Of a stretch of 64,000 nucleotides of DNA, positions 35,540 through 45,025 are shown in pieces; position 1 is the stretch's first letter, and each line of letters opens with the position of its first letter. Origin of the DNA: Sphingomonas sp. ATCC 31555 (GTDB lineage Bacteria; Pseudomonadota; Alphaproteobacteria; Sphingomonadales; Sphingomonadaceae); the NCBI RefSeq assembly GCF_000282895.1, contig NZ_ALBQ01000001.1:41959-105958 (forward strand). The letters are read 5' to 3'. Under the pieces are notes generated by a model. It did not search any database and was not told the DNA's origin. It was given only the letters and a program-made list of their open reading frames with translations. The position numbers and the translations under genes are program-made.

Positions 35540-37257
35540 TGGCGCGTCCCGCGCCCTACCAGCCGATAGACGCGCGGCGTCTCGCCGGGTGCGGAGACCT
35601 GCGCCAGCCAGCCTGGCACCTGGCCCGCGCGCAGTGCGCCGGCGAGCAGATCGGGAGCGCGGCCCTTGGCGCCCAGCTCATCGAATCCATCGGGACACAG
35701 CGCGACATAGTCGACGCCCCAGCGCCGCGCGATCGTCTCGGCAGGCGCAGGCGGGGTCAGGAACAGGTCGACCATAGCACGATTTCCTTGCGTATTGCGG
35801 TGATACGGGCCGGCGAGGAGCCGATGGCGGGTGGCCGGAAGCGCGAAGGCGCTGAGATCAACGGGCGCGGCGAGCAGACCTGGTGGCAACGCCGCGATAC
35901 GGGCCAACGTCGCCGGCGCGGTGCAGGCGGCGGCATCAGGGCCAGTGCGCGGCGCCAGCGCGTCGCCGGCCAACCCATAGAGGATGCCCGCCGATGCGGG
36001 CCAAGCGAGCGCCAGCGCCAGCGTGCTCCGTGCGCGAGCCGCCGCGATCATCGCCGCTAAAGCGGGCGTCGCCAGGATCGCGGCGGCAGGGGCGCCACGC
36101 AGCTGCACCAGCAGCACCAGCATGGCAGTTATCTGAAATCCCAGCAGCACGGCCCAATCCGCGCTTCGCCGCCGCCACGCCAGCCACAGCGCCGCCGCCA
36201 GCCCGATCAGCGCCAGACCGGCCTGGGCCAACCCATGCCCGAACGGTATCGCGAACAGCGGCTGCGCTTCGGCGACATTCGCCAACCAGCGTCGGGCCAG
36301 CACAGGATCGACGTCGCCATAAGGCGACAGGCACGCTGGCGAGATCCACAGCGCCGCCACCAGGGCGCCGCAGCCAACACCGAGCAACACGACACATCGA
36401 ATGGCGCGCGACTGGATTGCGAAACCCGCCAGCGCGATCGCGGCCGGTGCCATCGCGACGCACATCGCAGCACGCCACAACACTGCGGTGAACCCATCAC
36501 AGGCGGAATAGCGCCATCCAAGGTTCGCGAACCCCGCACGTTCGGCCGCCAAAGCCAGCAGCAGCGCGACGGCATAGCCCGCCAGCCGCGCCTGCCCTCC
36601 CTGCTCGCCACCGAGCCAACGCAGCGAAAGCGCGACGCCCCCGGCGGCGAGCAGCGGTGCCGTCTCCAGCCCGATCGCCAGCGACAGGGCGGTGGCCAGC
36701 CCGGCCACCACCCCGTCCCGCAAGCTGCCAGGCCCGATTGCCGATCGCAGCAGCGCGAGGACCAGCACCAGCTGCAGCCCGTGATGATCGATCCGACCCG
36801 GCAGAAACAGCGTCGTCGCCGGGAAAGCGAGCCCACCGATCACCATGGTTCCGATCGCGGAAAGACCGAGGCGGCGGCCGATCGCCGCCAGCAGCAGCAG
36901 GGCAAGCGCGAAGTACAGGATCGGAACGACAATCACCGCCGTGACCGTCGCAGTCGTTGGGTCGAGCAGCGCAGACAGAATCAGGATCAGCCCGGCGGGA
37001 AGCAGATCGGCGACGCGCGACCAGTGCATGGTCAAACCGGGCGGCGGTCCCAGTCGGTGCTGGGAAAGATCGGCAAAGGACTGACCGGCCAGCCAGTCGC
37101 GAACCTGCTGCAGGCGCATCCCGTCGTCAGTATCAGGCAGGCGCAGCACGGCGAGATGAGGCCAGTCGCGGATGGTCCAGGCGAGGCCGAGCAGCAACGC
37201 CAATGCCAGCGCGACACCGATGTCGCGCCTGGCATCGAAGAGGCGTCCCGTTCCCAT
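35536..37257 (-). CDS. Polytopic membrane protein, GT-C-like with DTDDG motif (first gene of trio)
   Basis: A 573-residue protein with about 12 hydrophobic helices. After the first helix comes RLPDTDDGMRLQQVRDWLAG, an acidic motif like the first-loop catalytic aspartates of GT-C enzymes. LFLPGRIDHHGLQLVLVL lies further on, near residues 165-180. A soluble C-terminal region contains ATRHRLLAGPYHRNTQGN and the YVALCP stretch. It differs from the two paralogues downstream, suggesting a division of labour. It leads a three-gene operon with a four-base overlap into the second gene. This DTDDG/DHH membrane family is widespread in alphaproteobacteria, from memory, without a proven product. Confidence 0.72.
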   Translation of the reverse strand: MGTGRLFDARRDIGVALALALLLGLAWTIRDWPHLAVLRLPDTDDGMRLQQVRDWLAGQSFADLSQHRLGPPPGLTMHWSRVADLLPAGLILILSALLDPTTATVTAVIVVPILYFALALLLLAAIGRRLGLSAIGTMVIGGLAFPATTLFLPGRIDHHGLQLVLVLALLRSAIGPGSLRDGVVAGLATALSLAIGLETAPLLAAGGVALSLRWLGGEQGGQARLAGYAVALLLALAAERAGFANLGWRYSACDGFTAVLWRAAMCVAMAPAAIALAGFAIQSRAIRCVVLLGVGCGALVAALWISPACLSPYGDVDPVLARRWLANVAEAQPLFAIPFGHGLAQAGLALIGLAAALWLAWRRRSADWAVLLGFQITAMLVLLVQLRGAPAAAILATPALAAMIAAARARSTLALALAWPASAGILYGLAGDALAPRTGPDAAACTAPATLARIAALPPGLLAAPVDLSAFALPATRHRLLAGPYHRNTQGNRAMVDLFLTPPAPAETIARRWGVDYVALCPDGFDELGAKGRAPDLLAGALRAGQVPGWLAQVSAPGETPRVYRLVGRGTRH

Positions 37258-37335
37258 GGGAAACGGGTTACGCGATCGTGGTTAATGGCCGGTTAGACCG
37301 GCACTAGGGAAAGCGCCCGCGCTTGGCCTTTGCCC

Positions 37336-38553
37336 TCAGCCCCCGCGGCGGCCAAGCAGGCGCAGGCGCAGCGCGTTGAGCTTGATGAAGCCCGCAGCGT
37401 CACGCTGGTCGTATGCGCCCTGGTCGTCCTCGAAGGTCACGACCTTCTCGCTGTATAGCGTGTACGGCGACTTGCGGCCGGTGACGATCACGCTGCCCTT
37501 GTACAGCTTCAGCCGCATGGTGCCGGTGACCTTCTCCTGGCTGTAATCCACCGCAGCCTGCAGCATCTCGCGCTCGGGCGAGAACCAGAAGCCGTTGTAG
37601 ATCAGCTCGGCATAGCGCGGGGCCAGCTCGTCCTTGAGGTGCGCGGCGCCGCGATCGAGCGTGATCTGCTCGATGCCGCGATGCGCGAGGTGATAGATGG
37701 TGCCGCCCGGCGTCTCGTACATGCCGCGCGACTTCATGCCGACGAAGCGGTTCTCGACCAGATCGAGCCGGCCGATGCCGTGCTTGCGGCCGAGCTCGTT
37801 AAGCGCGGTGAGCAGCGTCGCCGGGGACATAGCCTCGCCGTTGAGCGCCACGCCGTCGCCGCGCTCGAAGTCGATGGTGATCGTCTCGGGCTGGTCGGGC
37901 GCGTCTTCCGGATTCACCGTGCGCGAATAGACATAGTCGGGGACTTCTTCCCACGGATCCTCGAGCACCTTGCCCTCGGACGAGGTGTGGAGGAGGTTAG
38001 CGTCGGTCGAGAAGGGCGACTCGCCGCGCTTGTCCTTGGTGACCGGGATCTGGTGCGATTCGGCGAACTCGATCAGCTTGGTGCGGCTGGTAAGGTCCCA
38101 TTCGCGCCACGGCGCGATCACCTTGATGTCCGGGTTCAGCGCATAATAGCCAAGCTCGAAGCGGACCTGGTCGTTGCCCTTGCCGGTGGCGCCATGGCTC
38201 ACCGCGTCGGCACCCACCATCTTGGCGATCTCGATCTGGCGCTTGGCGATCAGCGGCCGCGCGATCGAGGTGCCGAGCAGATAGAGCCCCTCGTAGAGCG
38301 CGTTGGCGCGCATCATCGGGAACACATAGTCCTTCACGAATTCCTCGCGCACATCCTCAATGAAGATGTGCTCGGGCTTCACACCGGCCATTTCGGCCTT
38401 CTTGCGCGCGGGCTCCAGCTCCTCACCCTGGCCGAGATCGGCGGTGAAGGTGACGACCTCGCAGTTATAGGTCTGCTGCAGCCATTTCAGGATCACGCTC
38501 GTGTCCAGCCCGCCCGAATAGGCGAGGACGACGCGATTGATCTTATCCGACAT
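37336..38553 (-). CDS. argG: Argininosuccinate synthase
   Basis: A 405-residue enzyme joining citrulline and aspartate with ATP to make argininosuccinate, the penultimate arginine step. The PP-loop [18 protein letters not shown] is at residues 8-25. The citrulline-binding [16 protein letters not shown] and the [14 protein letters not shown] segment follow, both canonical. Length fits the bacterial class. The ATG at 38553 was chosen over an upstream extension of 24 codons that shows no similarity; GGAG lies 11 bases before it. It stands alone, followed by the cyclopropane synthase on the same strand. Confidence 0.97.
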   Translation of the reverse strand: MSDKINRVVLAYSGGLDTSVILKWLQQTYNCEVVTFTADLGQGEELEPARKKAEMAGVKPEHIFIEDVREEFVKDYVFPMMRANALYEGLYLLGTSIARPLIAKRQIEIAKMVGADAVSHGATGKGNDQVRFELGYYALNPDIKVIAPWREWDLTSRTKLIEFAESHQIPVTKDKRGESPFSTDANLLHTSSEGKVLEDPWEEVPDYVYSRTVNPEDAPDQPETITIDFERGDGVALNGEAMSPATLLTALNELGRKHGIGRLDLVENRFVGMKSRGMYETPGGTIYHLAHRGIEQITLDRGAAHLKDELAPRYAELIYNGFWFSPEREMLQAAVDYSQEKVTGTMRLKLYKGSVIVTGRKSPYTLYSEKVVTFEDDQGAYDQRDAAGFIKLNALRLRLLGRRGG

Positions 38554-38652
38554 GGGGCAGCGACTCCGGGGTAAAAGGGATTGTTGGATCGCGGGGCCTC
38601 TAGGGTTCCCGCGCCCGCCGCGCAATATCCGCTTATCCCTGCGCCGCCGCGG

Positions 38653-39909
38653 CTAGACCGAACGGAGCCGCATCGATGGGCCCGCCTCGGTCTGCAGCGC
38701 CGCTTCCGCCTCCAGCATATAGTCACGCGTGATCGGCAGCGCGGTGCGCGAACGGGCAAACTGCAGCTGGTAGTTGACCAGCCCGCCATTGACGAAGCTC
38801 ACATAGGATCCGGCGAGATAATAGGTCCACATCCGGAAGAAGCGTTCGTCGTAGAGATCGACGATCGCGTCGTGCGCGGCAACGGTGCGATCGTACCAGG
38901 CCTTCAGCGTATACGCGTAATGCAGCCGCAGCACTTCCAGGTCGGTGAGGAAATAGCGCAGCCCCTCATAGCCGCGGGCAATCTCCGACAGCGCCGGAAT
39001 ATAGCCGCCGGGGAAGATGTATTTGAGCGTGAACGCATCGGTATAGCCGGGCGCTCCCGCCCGCCCGATCGTGTGCAGCAGCATCACGCCATCGGGCGTC
39101 GTCAGCTCGCGGCACTTCGCGAAGAAGGTGCGATATTGCGGCGTTCCGACATGTTCGAACATGCCGACCGAGACGATCCGATCGAAGCGGCCGGTGAGTG
39201 CGCGATAGTCGATCAGCTCGAACTTCACCTTGTCCGAAACGCCCGCCGCTGCCGCACGCTCGCGCGCGATCTTCAGTTGCTCCTCGGACAGGGTGATGCC
39301 CAGCACCTCGGCGCCGGTCGTTGCATGGATGTAGAGCGCCATGCCGCCCCAGCCGCAGCCGATATCCAGTACGCGCATGCCCGGTTCGATTGCCAGCTTG
39401 GCGACGATATGCGCCTTCTTGTCGCGCTGGGCCTGTTCGAGGCTGTTGGTGGGATCGGTGAAATAGGCGCAGCTATATTGCCGATCGGCGTCGAGAAACA
39501 GATCGTAGAGCCGAGCGGAAAGATCGTAATGGTGCGCCACGTTCCGCTTGGATTTTCGCGCCATGTTGGTGCGGCCGATCCAGTGCGAGACCTTGCCTGT
39601 CATCAGGCGCAGCGGCGAGGGATGGAGCACGGTGGCGCTCGCTTCCCAGCGGTTGTTGGCGGTGACCAGCGTCAGCAGGTCGAGTATGTCGCCTTGCTCC
39701 AGGTTCAGGCTGCCGTCCATATAGGCTTCAGCGGTTCCGAGCGCGGGATCGCGCACGATCCGTGCTTCGGCGCCCGGCCCCAGCCGCATCGCCACCGGTG
39801 CGAGCGCTGGATCCGGCACGCCGAACTGGCGCGACGCGCCGTCGGCGCGGACAAGGGTAAGCTGGCCGCGCTTCACTGCACGGTCGAGAAAATGTTCAAT
39901 CAGGGCCAT
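38653..39909 (-). CDS. cfa: Cyclopropane-fatty-acyl-phospholipid synthase
   Basis: A 418-residue SAM-dependent methyltransferase that adds a methylene bridge to unsaturated acyl chains of membrane phospholipids. The SAM loop VLDIGCGWGG is at about 180-189. VAHHYDLSARLYDLFLD and YSCAYF lie ahead of it, and MFEHVGTPQYRTFFAKC, GRAGAPGYTDAFTLKYIFPG and YYLAGSYVSF behind. These are conserved in Cfa enzymes, including the bicarbonate-binding region. The N-terminal ~100 residues form the lipid-binding domain. Such genes are often stress-induced in stationary phase, but no clear EcfG promoter was found upstream. Confidence 0.93.
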   Translation of the reverse strand: MALIEHFLDRAVKRGQLTLVRADGASRQFGVPDPALAPVAMRLGPGAEARIVRDPALGTAEAYMDGSLNLEQGDILDLLTLVTANNRWEASATVLHPSPLRLMTGKVSHWIGRTNMARKSKRNVAHHYDLSARLYDLFLDADRQYSCAYFTDPTNSLEQAQRDKKAHIVAKLAIEPGMRVLDIGCGWGGMALYIHATTGAEVLGITLSEEQLKIARERAAAAGVSDKVKFELIDYRALTGRFDRIVSVGMFEHVGTPQYRTFFAKCRELTTPDGVMLLHTIGRAGAPGYTDAFTLKYIFPGGYIPALSEIARGYEGLRYFLTDLEVLRLHYAYTLKAWYDRTVAAHDAIVDLYDERFFRMWTYYLAGSYVSFVNGGLVNYQLQFARSRTALPITRDYMLEAEAALQTEAGPSMRLRSV

Positions 39910-40057
39910 CGCGATCCCGTACTGCGCTCATGTTTCGTCGGTACCCGCCTCGCGTTTCCGCCATGTACCGGCAGCGGAAGGCGTTACGGGAAGCCAACGA
40001 AACGCAGCCTGAACGGGGTAGTTCACGCTTCCCACAAAAATGTTCCCGCGACCCGCC

Positions 40058-41143
40058 TCATTTCGGACAGCGTGCGGTAACGCGATTGCAGGTCCAGTTG
40101 CGCCCCCGGAGAGAGACGCGGAAGTTCAGCGCGCGCGGATCGGGCGCACCTTCATAAAAATCCGTGCTGATGAACTGCGCGCCCGATCCGATCGCCGCCG
40201 CCAACCGGCGGGTGTCGTGGGTGCGCGCCTCGATTGTTTCCGCATCGGCGCGCGTGCGGACCATGAAGCCTGCGCGGACCCGGGCGGTGATCGTCGCCTG
40301 CTCCTGCAACGGGTTCTGCATGTTGAAGAATGCGGCCTCAGGCGCGGCTTCCGGATACCAGCCGAACATCATTCGACCCTTCAAGCTGGCATGGCCGGTG
40401 CGGTAGCGCTCCGCATTGGCCTCGGACGTATCGAGTACGAACAGGAACTTGCCGCGCGCGGCGCCGACCGTAGGCCAGCGATGCGCCAGCACCGCCTCGC
40501 GCAATGTCGGGACGGTGCCGCGGACATCGTCGGGCGATATCACGCGGTCGCGGCCGATCGCAGCGGTAATATCGCCGTCCAGCGCGTCGAGCGCCGCCGC
40601 GTCGAAGCTGAGATCGGTAGTGCGCAGGCCTGGAATCGGCCGCACGTCGCTGGCGTTGACCAGAATGATCATCGGAAGGTGCCGCGGATGCGCATCGGAC
40701 CAGCGGCGAATGATTTGCAGGCAGCTGCGAAAGGTGCGGCAGTGCGTCTGCCAGTCGAGCCCCGGAATATGGATCGTCTTGGCGCCGGGCGCCGCCATCT
40801 CCGCCCGAATCTCCGCAGTGCCATCCGCATAGGGCGCGGCATAGGCGCCGCCCTCGGGATCGGGGGCAACGTCGATCTCCAATTGGCGCAGGCCAAGTGC
40901 CAGCTGGCTTTCTAGCGGCGGATGGCCATAGGCCAGCCCCTCCCAGCTCTTCGGCGTCAAAGTGCGGATCCGAGCCTCCACCTGCGGCAAGGGATAGGGG
41001 CGATAGCTATTGTGCGAGCCCAGCACCTGCACCTGATCGAGCCGCAGGGAATCCAGGCGGCTGTCACCCTCGGGCGCCGCTCCGCCCGGCGCCATCGCCA
41101 TCAACAGTGCCGCAGCAGCGATCGCAAACCCCTTACCCATCAT
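40058..41143 (-). CDS. Secreted PI-PLC-like (Ca2+-dependent phosphoinositide phospholipase C family) protein
   Basis: Predicted 361 residues with a signal peptide (MMGKGFAIAAAALLMAMAPG). The domain is of the PI-PLC-C1 type, with VQVLGSHNSYR supplying the first catalytic histidine (H44). LEIDVAPDPEGG provides metal-binding acidic residues, and PMIILVNASD and GKFLFVLDTSEANAERY follow. Characterised relatives hydrolyse inositol phospholipids or similar phosphodiesters outside the cytoplasm. In a bacterium that may mean scavenging from plants or a role on its own lipids. AAGGAAGCAGG precedes the paired ATG codons; the first was used. Confidence 0.8.
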   Translation of the reverse strand: MMGKGFAIAAAALLMAMAPGGAAPEGDSRLDSLRLDQVQVLGSHNSYRPYPLPQVEARIRTLTPKSWEGLAYGHPPLESQLALGLRQLEIDVAPDPEGGAYAAPYADGTAEIRAEMAAPGAKTIHIPGLDWQTHCRTFRSCLQIIRRWSDAHPRHLPMIILVNASDVRPIPGLRTTDLSFDAAALDALDGDITAAIGRDRVISPDDVRGTVPTLREAVLAHRWPTVGAARGKFLFVLDTSEANAERYRTGHASLKGRMMFGWYPEAAPEAAFFNMQNPLQEQATITARVRAGFMVRTRADAETIEARTHDTRRLAAAIGSGAQFISTDFYEGAPDPRALNFRVSLRGRNWTCNRVTARCPK

Positions 41144-41220
41144 CCTGCTTCCTTGTGAAACGAACCCGTGGCGGAGCCTGTGGCGCGCTTTCGTTCCGGA
41201 AGCATGACAGTAGAGCATAC

Positions 41221-41253
41221 AAAAACGGCGGCGGTCCATCAGGACCGCCGCCG
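41221..41253 (-). terminator. Intrinsic terminator of the DUF4168 gene
   Basis: Read on the minus strand, a perfect 12-base stem (CGGCGGCGGTCC and complement) with a four-base loop is followed by five Ts and GTATGC. It begins 19 bases after the DUF4168 stop codon. Confidence 0.85.
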
Positions 41254-41271
41254 CCATAGGGAGCTATTCGA

Positions 41272-41751
41272 TCAGTTGCCCGAAGGGCCGCTCGGTGTGC
41301 TCGCCTGAGCGGACTGGCCGCTGGTCTGCACCTGCGCCGCGGCGGCCTGGATCCGCTGATTCAGCGCGGGATCTGCGGCCATCGCCTGGCTGATCTCGTT
41401 GAAGCGCTGCGGTTGCAGGCCCGACGTGGTGATCGCGGCGACGAAGCGAGTGTTCTTCTCAGCTTCCGGCACAGTCGTATCGGTGCTGATCTTATTCACG
41501 GCGAGCGCAGCAGCGGCATATTGCTTCACCTCGGTGTCACTGACGGCGCTGGTCGCCGTCGTGGCCGGTGCCGCAGCGTCCGGTGCCGCCTGGGTGGGCG
41601 CCGTCTGCGAAGGCATGCTTTGCGAAGGCATGGTCTGCCCGGGAGCCGTCTGGCCCATCGGCGGCTGGGCGGGGGTGGTCTGAGCCATCGCGCCGGTCGC
41701 CATCAGGGCGCCTGCGGCGGCCATGGTCGAAAACAGCATTTTCATCATCAT
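41272..41751 (-). CDS. Exported DUF4168-family protein
   Basis: A 159-residue secreted protein. The signal peptide is within MMMKMLFSTMAAAGALMATG, cleaved after GAMA. It is followed by a low-complexity Gln/Pro/Ser/Thr region with near-repeats (MPSQSMPSQTAPTQ), then a helical DUF4168 core: DTEVKQYAAAALAVNKI, TRFVAAITTSGLQPQRFNEI and MAADPALNQRIQ. GAGGAG precedes the ATG run. It has its own strong terminator and a near-match EcfG promoter. Biochemical function of the family is unknown. Confidence 0.8.
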   Translation of the reverse strand: MMMKMLFSTMAAAGALMATGAMAQTTPAQPPMGQTAPGQTMPSQSMPSQTAPTQAAPDAAAPATTATSAVSDTEVKQYAAAALAVNKISTDTTVPEAEKNTRFVAAITTSGLQPQRFNEISQAMAADPALNQRIQAAAAQVQTSGQSAQASTPSGPSGN

Positions 41752-41786
41752 CTCCTCGCAACAATGAAACTCTCTACGAAGGGAGT

Positions 41787-41811
41787 AACGTTCAGCTGGG
41801 GCGTGGGTTCT
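41787..41811 (-). promoter_or_regulatory. Near-consensus EcfG-type promoter for the DUF4168 gene
   Basis: On the minus strand AGAAC (41811-41807) and CGTT (41790-41787) are spaced by 16 bases, one mismatch from GGAAC-N16-CGTT. The start codon is 36 bases beyond the CGTT, a sensible leader length. Confidence 0.4.
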
Positions 41812-41922
41812 GGCCCACCAGGCTGATCACGACAGATCGTGGCACGGACGGGACGGCGCGAACGATCGCACAGCGCAATGCTGCCGCTGGAAACCGCATG
41901 GTTTTTCGACTATATGCACGCG

Positions 41923-43131
41923 ATGCAGACAGTGTCGGCCGCTCCCATGCCCATCCCGGGGCACATTGATCCCGTGCCCGTTCCGCGTGCCGAAAGCGTG
42001 CGCCCCGATGGTCGTGTCGACCTGATCGGCCTGCCGCGCGAGGGCATCCGCGCCGCACTGGAGACAGCTGGCATGGAGCCGAAACAGGCCAAGCTGCGCG
42101 CCAAGCAGCTATGGCACTGGATCTACAATCGCGGCGCCACCGAATTTTCGGCGATGACCGATATCGCCAAGGCACAGCACCCTTGGCTGGCAGAGCGTTT
42201 CGTCATCGGCCGCCCCGACGTCGTCGAAGCGCAGGTTTCGAACGATGGCACCCGCAAATGGCTGCTCCGCTCGCCCGACGGGCAGGATTACGAGATGGTG
42301 TTCATCCCCGACGCCGATCGGGGCACGCTCTGCGTCTCCAGCCAGGTGGGCTGCACGCTCAACTGCCGCTTCTGCCACACCGGCACGATGCGGCTGGTAC
42401 GCAACCTCACCGCCGGCGAGATCGTTGGCCAGGTGATGCTCGCGCGCGACTCGCTCGGCGAATGGCCCAGCCAGCCCGAGGGGCGCCTGCTCACCAACAT
42501 CGTGATGATGGGCATGGGCGAGCCTCTCTATAATTTCGACGAGGTGAAAGCCGGCCTGCAGATAGTGATGGACGGCGACGGCCTTGCGCTGTCCAAGCGC
42601 CGCATCACCCTCTCCACCTCGGGCGTCGTGCCGATCATGGCGCGCGCGGGTGAGGAGATCGGCGTAAACCTCGCGGTGTCGCTCCACGCGGTCACCAAGG
42701 AAGTGCGCGACGAGATCGTGCCGCTCAACAAGAAGTACGGCATCGAGGAGCTGCTCCAGGCCTGTGCCGATTATCCTGGTGCCAACAATGCCCGGCGTAT
42801 CACGTTCGAATATGTGATGCTGAAGGACAAGAACGACAGCGACGCCGATGCGCGCGAGCTGGTCCGCCTGCTGCGCAAGTACAAGCTGCCGGCCAAGGTG
42901 AACCTGATCCCGTTCAACCCCTGGCCGGGCGCAGCCTATGAATGCTCAACGCCGGAGCGGATCAAGTCCTTCTCCAACATCGTCTTCGAAGGCGGCATCT
43001 CGGCACCGGTCCGTACCCCGCGCGGGCGCGACATCGATGCCGCGTGCGGCCAGCTGAAGACCGCATCGGAAAAGAAAAGCCGCGCGCAGCTCGATCGCGA
43101 AGCCGAAGAAAAATTCGCCGCGCTCGATTGA
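41923..43131 (+). CDS. rlmN: Dual-specificity 23S rRNA/tRNA adenine-C2 methyltransferase
   Basis: A radical-SAM enzyme that methylates A2503 of 23S rRNA and A37 of some tRNAs. The iron-sulfur cluster cysteines are C144, C148 and C151 in [22 protein letters not shown]-like [19 protein letters not shown] and [20 protein letters not shown] are canonical. The second methyl-carrier cysteine is in [11 protein letters not shown] near the C-terminus. The start is uncertain: codons at 41839 (GTG), 41878, 41914 and 41923 are all in frame and none has a good ribosome site. The last gives 402 residues, close to the family length. Confidence 0.95.
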   Translation: MQTVSAAPMPIPGHIDPVPVPRAESVRPDGRVDLIGLPREGIRAALETAGMEPKQAKLRAKQLWHWIYNRGATEFSAMTDIAKAQHPWLAERFVIGRPDVVEAQVSNDGTRKWLLRSPDGQDYEMVFIPDADRGTLCVSSQVGCTLNCRFCHTGTMRLVRNLTAGEIVGQVMLARDSLGEWPSQPEGRLLTNIVMMGMGEPLYNFDEVKAGLQIVMDGDGLALSKRRITLSTSGVVPIMARAGEEIGVNLAVSLHAVTKEVRDEIVPLNKKYGIEELLQACADYPGANNARRITFEYVMLKDKNDSDADARELVRLLRKYKLPAKVNLIPFNPWPGAAYECSTPERIKSFSNIVFEGGISAPVRTPRGRDIDAACGQLKTASEKKSRAQLDREAEEKFAALD

Positions 43132-43164
43132 GGGCATTCATAGGGTTCGACTAGGATCGTCGCC

Positions 43165-43575
43165 ATGCTGCCAATTCTGCTGAGTATCGCAATCGCCGCT
43201 CCGGTTGGTCCCTGCCCCGAGGCAAAGACCACCGTGGAGATGGACACCTGCCTCGGCAAGGTCAGCAACGCCGCCGATGTCGAACTGGCGCGCTATCTTG
43301 CAGCCGCCCGGAAGCAGGCCGCTGCCGACGGCCTGGCCGTCGGCCAGGCATTCGACGATGCGCAGGCGCGCTGGGTCGCTTGGCGGAAGGCCGAGTGCGA
43401 CACGCTGTACCTGTATTGGCGGAGCGGCACGATTCGGGGCGCCAAATATCTCAGCTGCCGCATCGACCTCACGCGGGCACGCACGCGACAGCTTTGGCAG
43501 AACTGGCTGACCTATCCGGATTCGACCCCGCCGATCCTGCCGGAGCCGCCGCTCAGCGCGGACGCTCCATCCTGA
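43165..43575 (+). CDS. Lysozyme inhibitor LprI-like (DUF1311) protein
   Basis: A 136-residue exported protein. A short leader (MLPILLSIAIAAPVG) precedes an LprI-like domain with the pattern TVEMDTCLGK, then LARYLAAARKQAAADG and WVAWRKAECDTL, ending YLSCRIDLTRARTRQLW. The cysteines C17, C29, C78 and C97 fit two disulphides. Relatives include mycobacterial LprI, which inhibits lysozyme; most bacterial members are uncharacterised. It starts 33 bases after rlmN. Its 3' end overlaps the convergent flavin reductase gene by 23 bases. Confidence 0.72.
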   Translation: MLPILLSIAIAAPVGPCPEAKTTVEMDTCLGKVSNAADVELARYLAAARKQAAADGLAVGQAFDDAQARWVAWRKAECDTLYLYWRSGTIRGAKYLSCRIDLTRARTRQLWQNWLTYPDSTPPILPEPPLSADAPS

Positions 43576-44173
43576 ACAGCGCGGCCTGGCCGATCTCGAA
43601 GTAATCAGCAGGTCCGCCGCCGCGCAGAATCGGGCCGGCGCGGCCGGTCTGATACGCGCCATCTTCCAGCATCGCCGAATCGATGTGGATGCCGATCGCT
43701 TCGCCCAACACCAGCCAGCTGTCGATCGGTTCCGCGTCCTTTGTCTCCAGGCGGATCAACTGGGTCAGGCGGCATTCAAACTGCGCCGGGCTTTCCGCCA
43801 CCCGATCCGGTCGGACCAGGCGCGACGGCAGTGCCGCAAGGCCCGCCAGCGCGAACTCATCGACCTCCGGGGAGACCATCGCTGCGCTCGCGTTCATCGC
43901 TTCGGCCTGCCGGCGCGTCGCTAGGTTCCAGACGAACTCGCCGGTATCCGCGATGTTAGCGACGCTATCCTTCCATCCGATCGAAGCGAAACCCAGGATC
44001 GGCGGGCGATAGTTGAACAGGTTGAAGAAGCTGTATGGGGCAAGGTTCCGCACGCCCCCGGTCGAAACCGTGCTGATCCAGCCGATCGGCCGCGGCCCGA
44101 CGATTGCGTTTAACGGATCGTGTGGCAGGCCATGGCCGGTAGCGGGTTCGTAGAAATGATAATCGGCAGACAT
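43553..44173 (-). CDS. Flavin reductase family (FMN-binding split barrel) protein
   Basis: A 206-residue flavin-reductase-like protein. Visible landmarks are NAIVGPRPIGWISTVSTGGV near residue 24, NLAPYSFFNLFNYRPPILGF near 43 and DTGEFVWNLATRRQAEAMN near 77. These bind FMN in the split-barrel fold. The class supplies reduced flavin to oxygenases or acts as a nitro or quinone reductase. The ATG at 44173 follows GGAG at a proper distance; the long frame reading back to 44935 is a shadow of the cytochrome gene. It is divergent from the cytochrome b-molybdoenzyme operon. Confidence 0.85.
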   Translation of the reverse strand: MSADYHFYEPATGHGLPHDPLNAIVGPRPIGWISTVSTGGVRNLAPYSFFNLFNYRPPILGFASIGWKDSVANIADTGEFVWNLATRRQAEAMNASAAMVSPEVDEFALAGLAALPSRLVRPDRVAESPAQFECRLTQLIRLETKDAEPIDSWLVLGEAIGIHIDSAMLEDGAYQTGRAGPILRGGGPADYFEIGQAALFRMERPR

Positions 44174-44314
44174 CAGGGCTCCGGCATTTTTGCAGCGGAC
44201 GTGAAACCAATGTCGCTTGTCCGCCGAATCTCCTATTGTTGAAACCGCGCACTTGCACAGCCTTGCGCCCTCTCTCGGGAGGAGCGCGGATCGGGACCGA
44301 ACAGGGACAAGCAG

Positions 44315-45025
44315 ATGGCCGAAGACTCCCGCAGGATCTACCGTCACCGGTTGTTCACGCGCCTGTGGCACTGGATGAATGCCGCCACGCTGCTGGTGAT
44401 GGTGGGTAGCGGCCTGATGATCTTCAATGCGCATCCCCGGCTCTACTGGGGGCAATATGGCGCGAATTTCGACCATGCCTGGCTCACCCTGCCGCGCTTT
44501 CCCGGGTGGGTGACGATCCCGTCCTACTACAGCCTGGCCGGCGCGCGGCACTGGCACCTGTTCTTCGCGCTGGTGCTGGCGTTCGGCCTGCTTGCCTATC
44601 TGCTGTGGAGCCTGGCGAGCGGCCATCTTGCCCGCGACCTGCGCATCCGTGCCCGCGAACTCGGGCCGCGCCACCTGTGGGACGATCTGAAGGCGCATCT
44701 TGCCCTGCGCTTCCACGATCCGGAAAACCCGCGCGCCTACAACATCTTCCAGAAGCTGGCCTATGTCGGCACGCTCTTCGTGCTGCTGCCCGGCGTGATC
44801 CTGTCTGGCCTTGCGCTTTCGCCCGGCATGGACGCGGCCTGGCCTTGGCTGACCGCCATGTTCGGCGGGCGCCAATCGGCGCGTTCGGTGCATTTCATCG
44901 TGATGGCGCTCATCCTCGTCTTCGTACTTGTCCACGTCGTGCTGGTGCTGCTCGCCGGGCCGATCAATGAGATGCGTTCAATGATCACGGGATGGTGGCG
45001 CGTGCCCAGGGAGAAACGGCCATGA
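44315..45025 (+). CDS. Cytochrome b561/NiFe-hydrogenase-type membrane cytochrome b
   Basis: A 236-residue membrane protein of the PF01292 cytochrome b family. Four main helices are visible, with histidines suited to haem ligation: FTRLWHWMNAATLLVMVGSG near residue 15, SLAGARHWHLFFALVLAFGL near 75, and SARSVHFIVMALILVFVLVH near 190. It should carry electrons between the quinone pool and a periplasmic partner. Its stop overlaps the molybdoenzyme start (ATGA), so the partner is almost certainly that protein. AGGGAC precedes the ATG. Confidence 0.87.
   Translation: MAEDSRRIYRHRLFTRLWHWMNAATLLVMVGSGLMIFNAHPRLYWGQYGANFDHAWLTLPRFPGWVTIPSYYSLAGARHWHLFFALVLAFGLLAYLLWSLASGHLARDLRIRARELGPRHLWDDLKAHLALRFHDPENPRAYNIFQKLAYVGTLFVLLPGVILSGLALSPGMDAAWPWLTAMFGGRQSARSVHFIVMALILVFVLVHVVLVLLAGPINEMRSMITGWWRVPREKRP

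Noticed and set aside
41144..41220. EcfG promoter for the PI-PLC-like gene
   Set aside because: A GGAAC is present on the minus strand, but the nearest GTT is 27 bases away, too far for the consensus.
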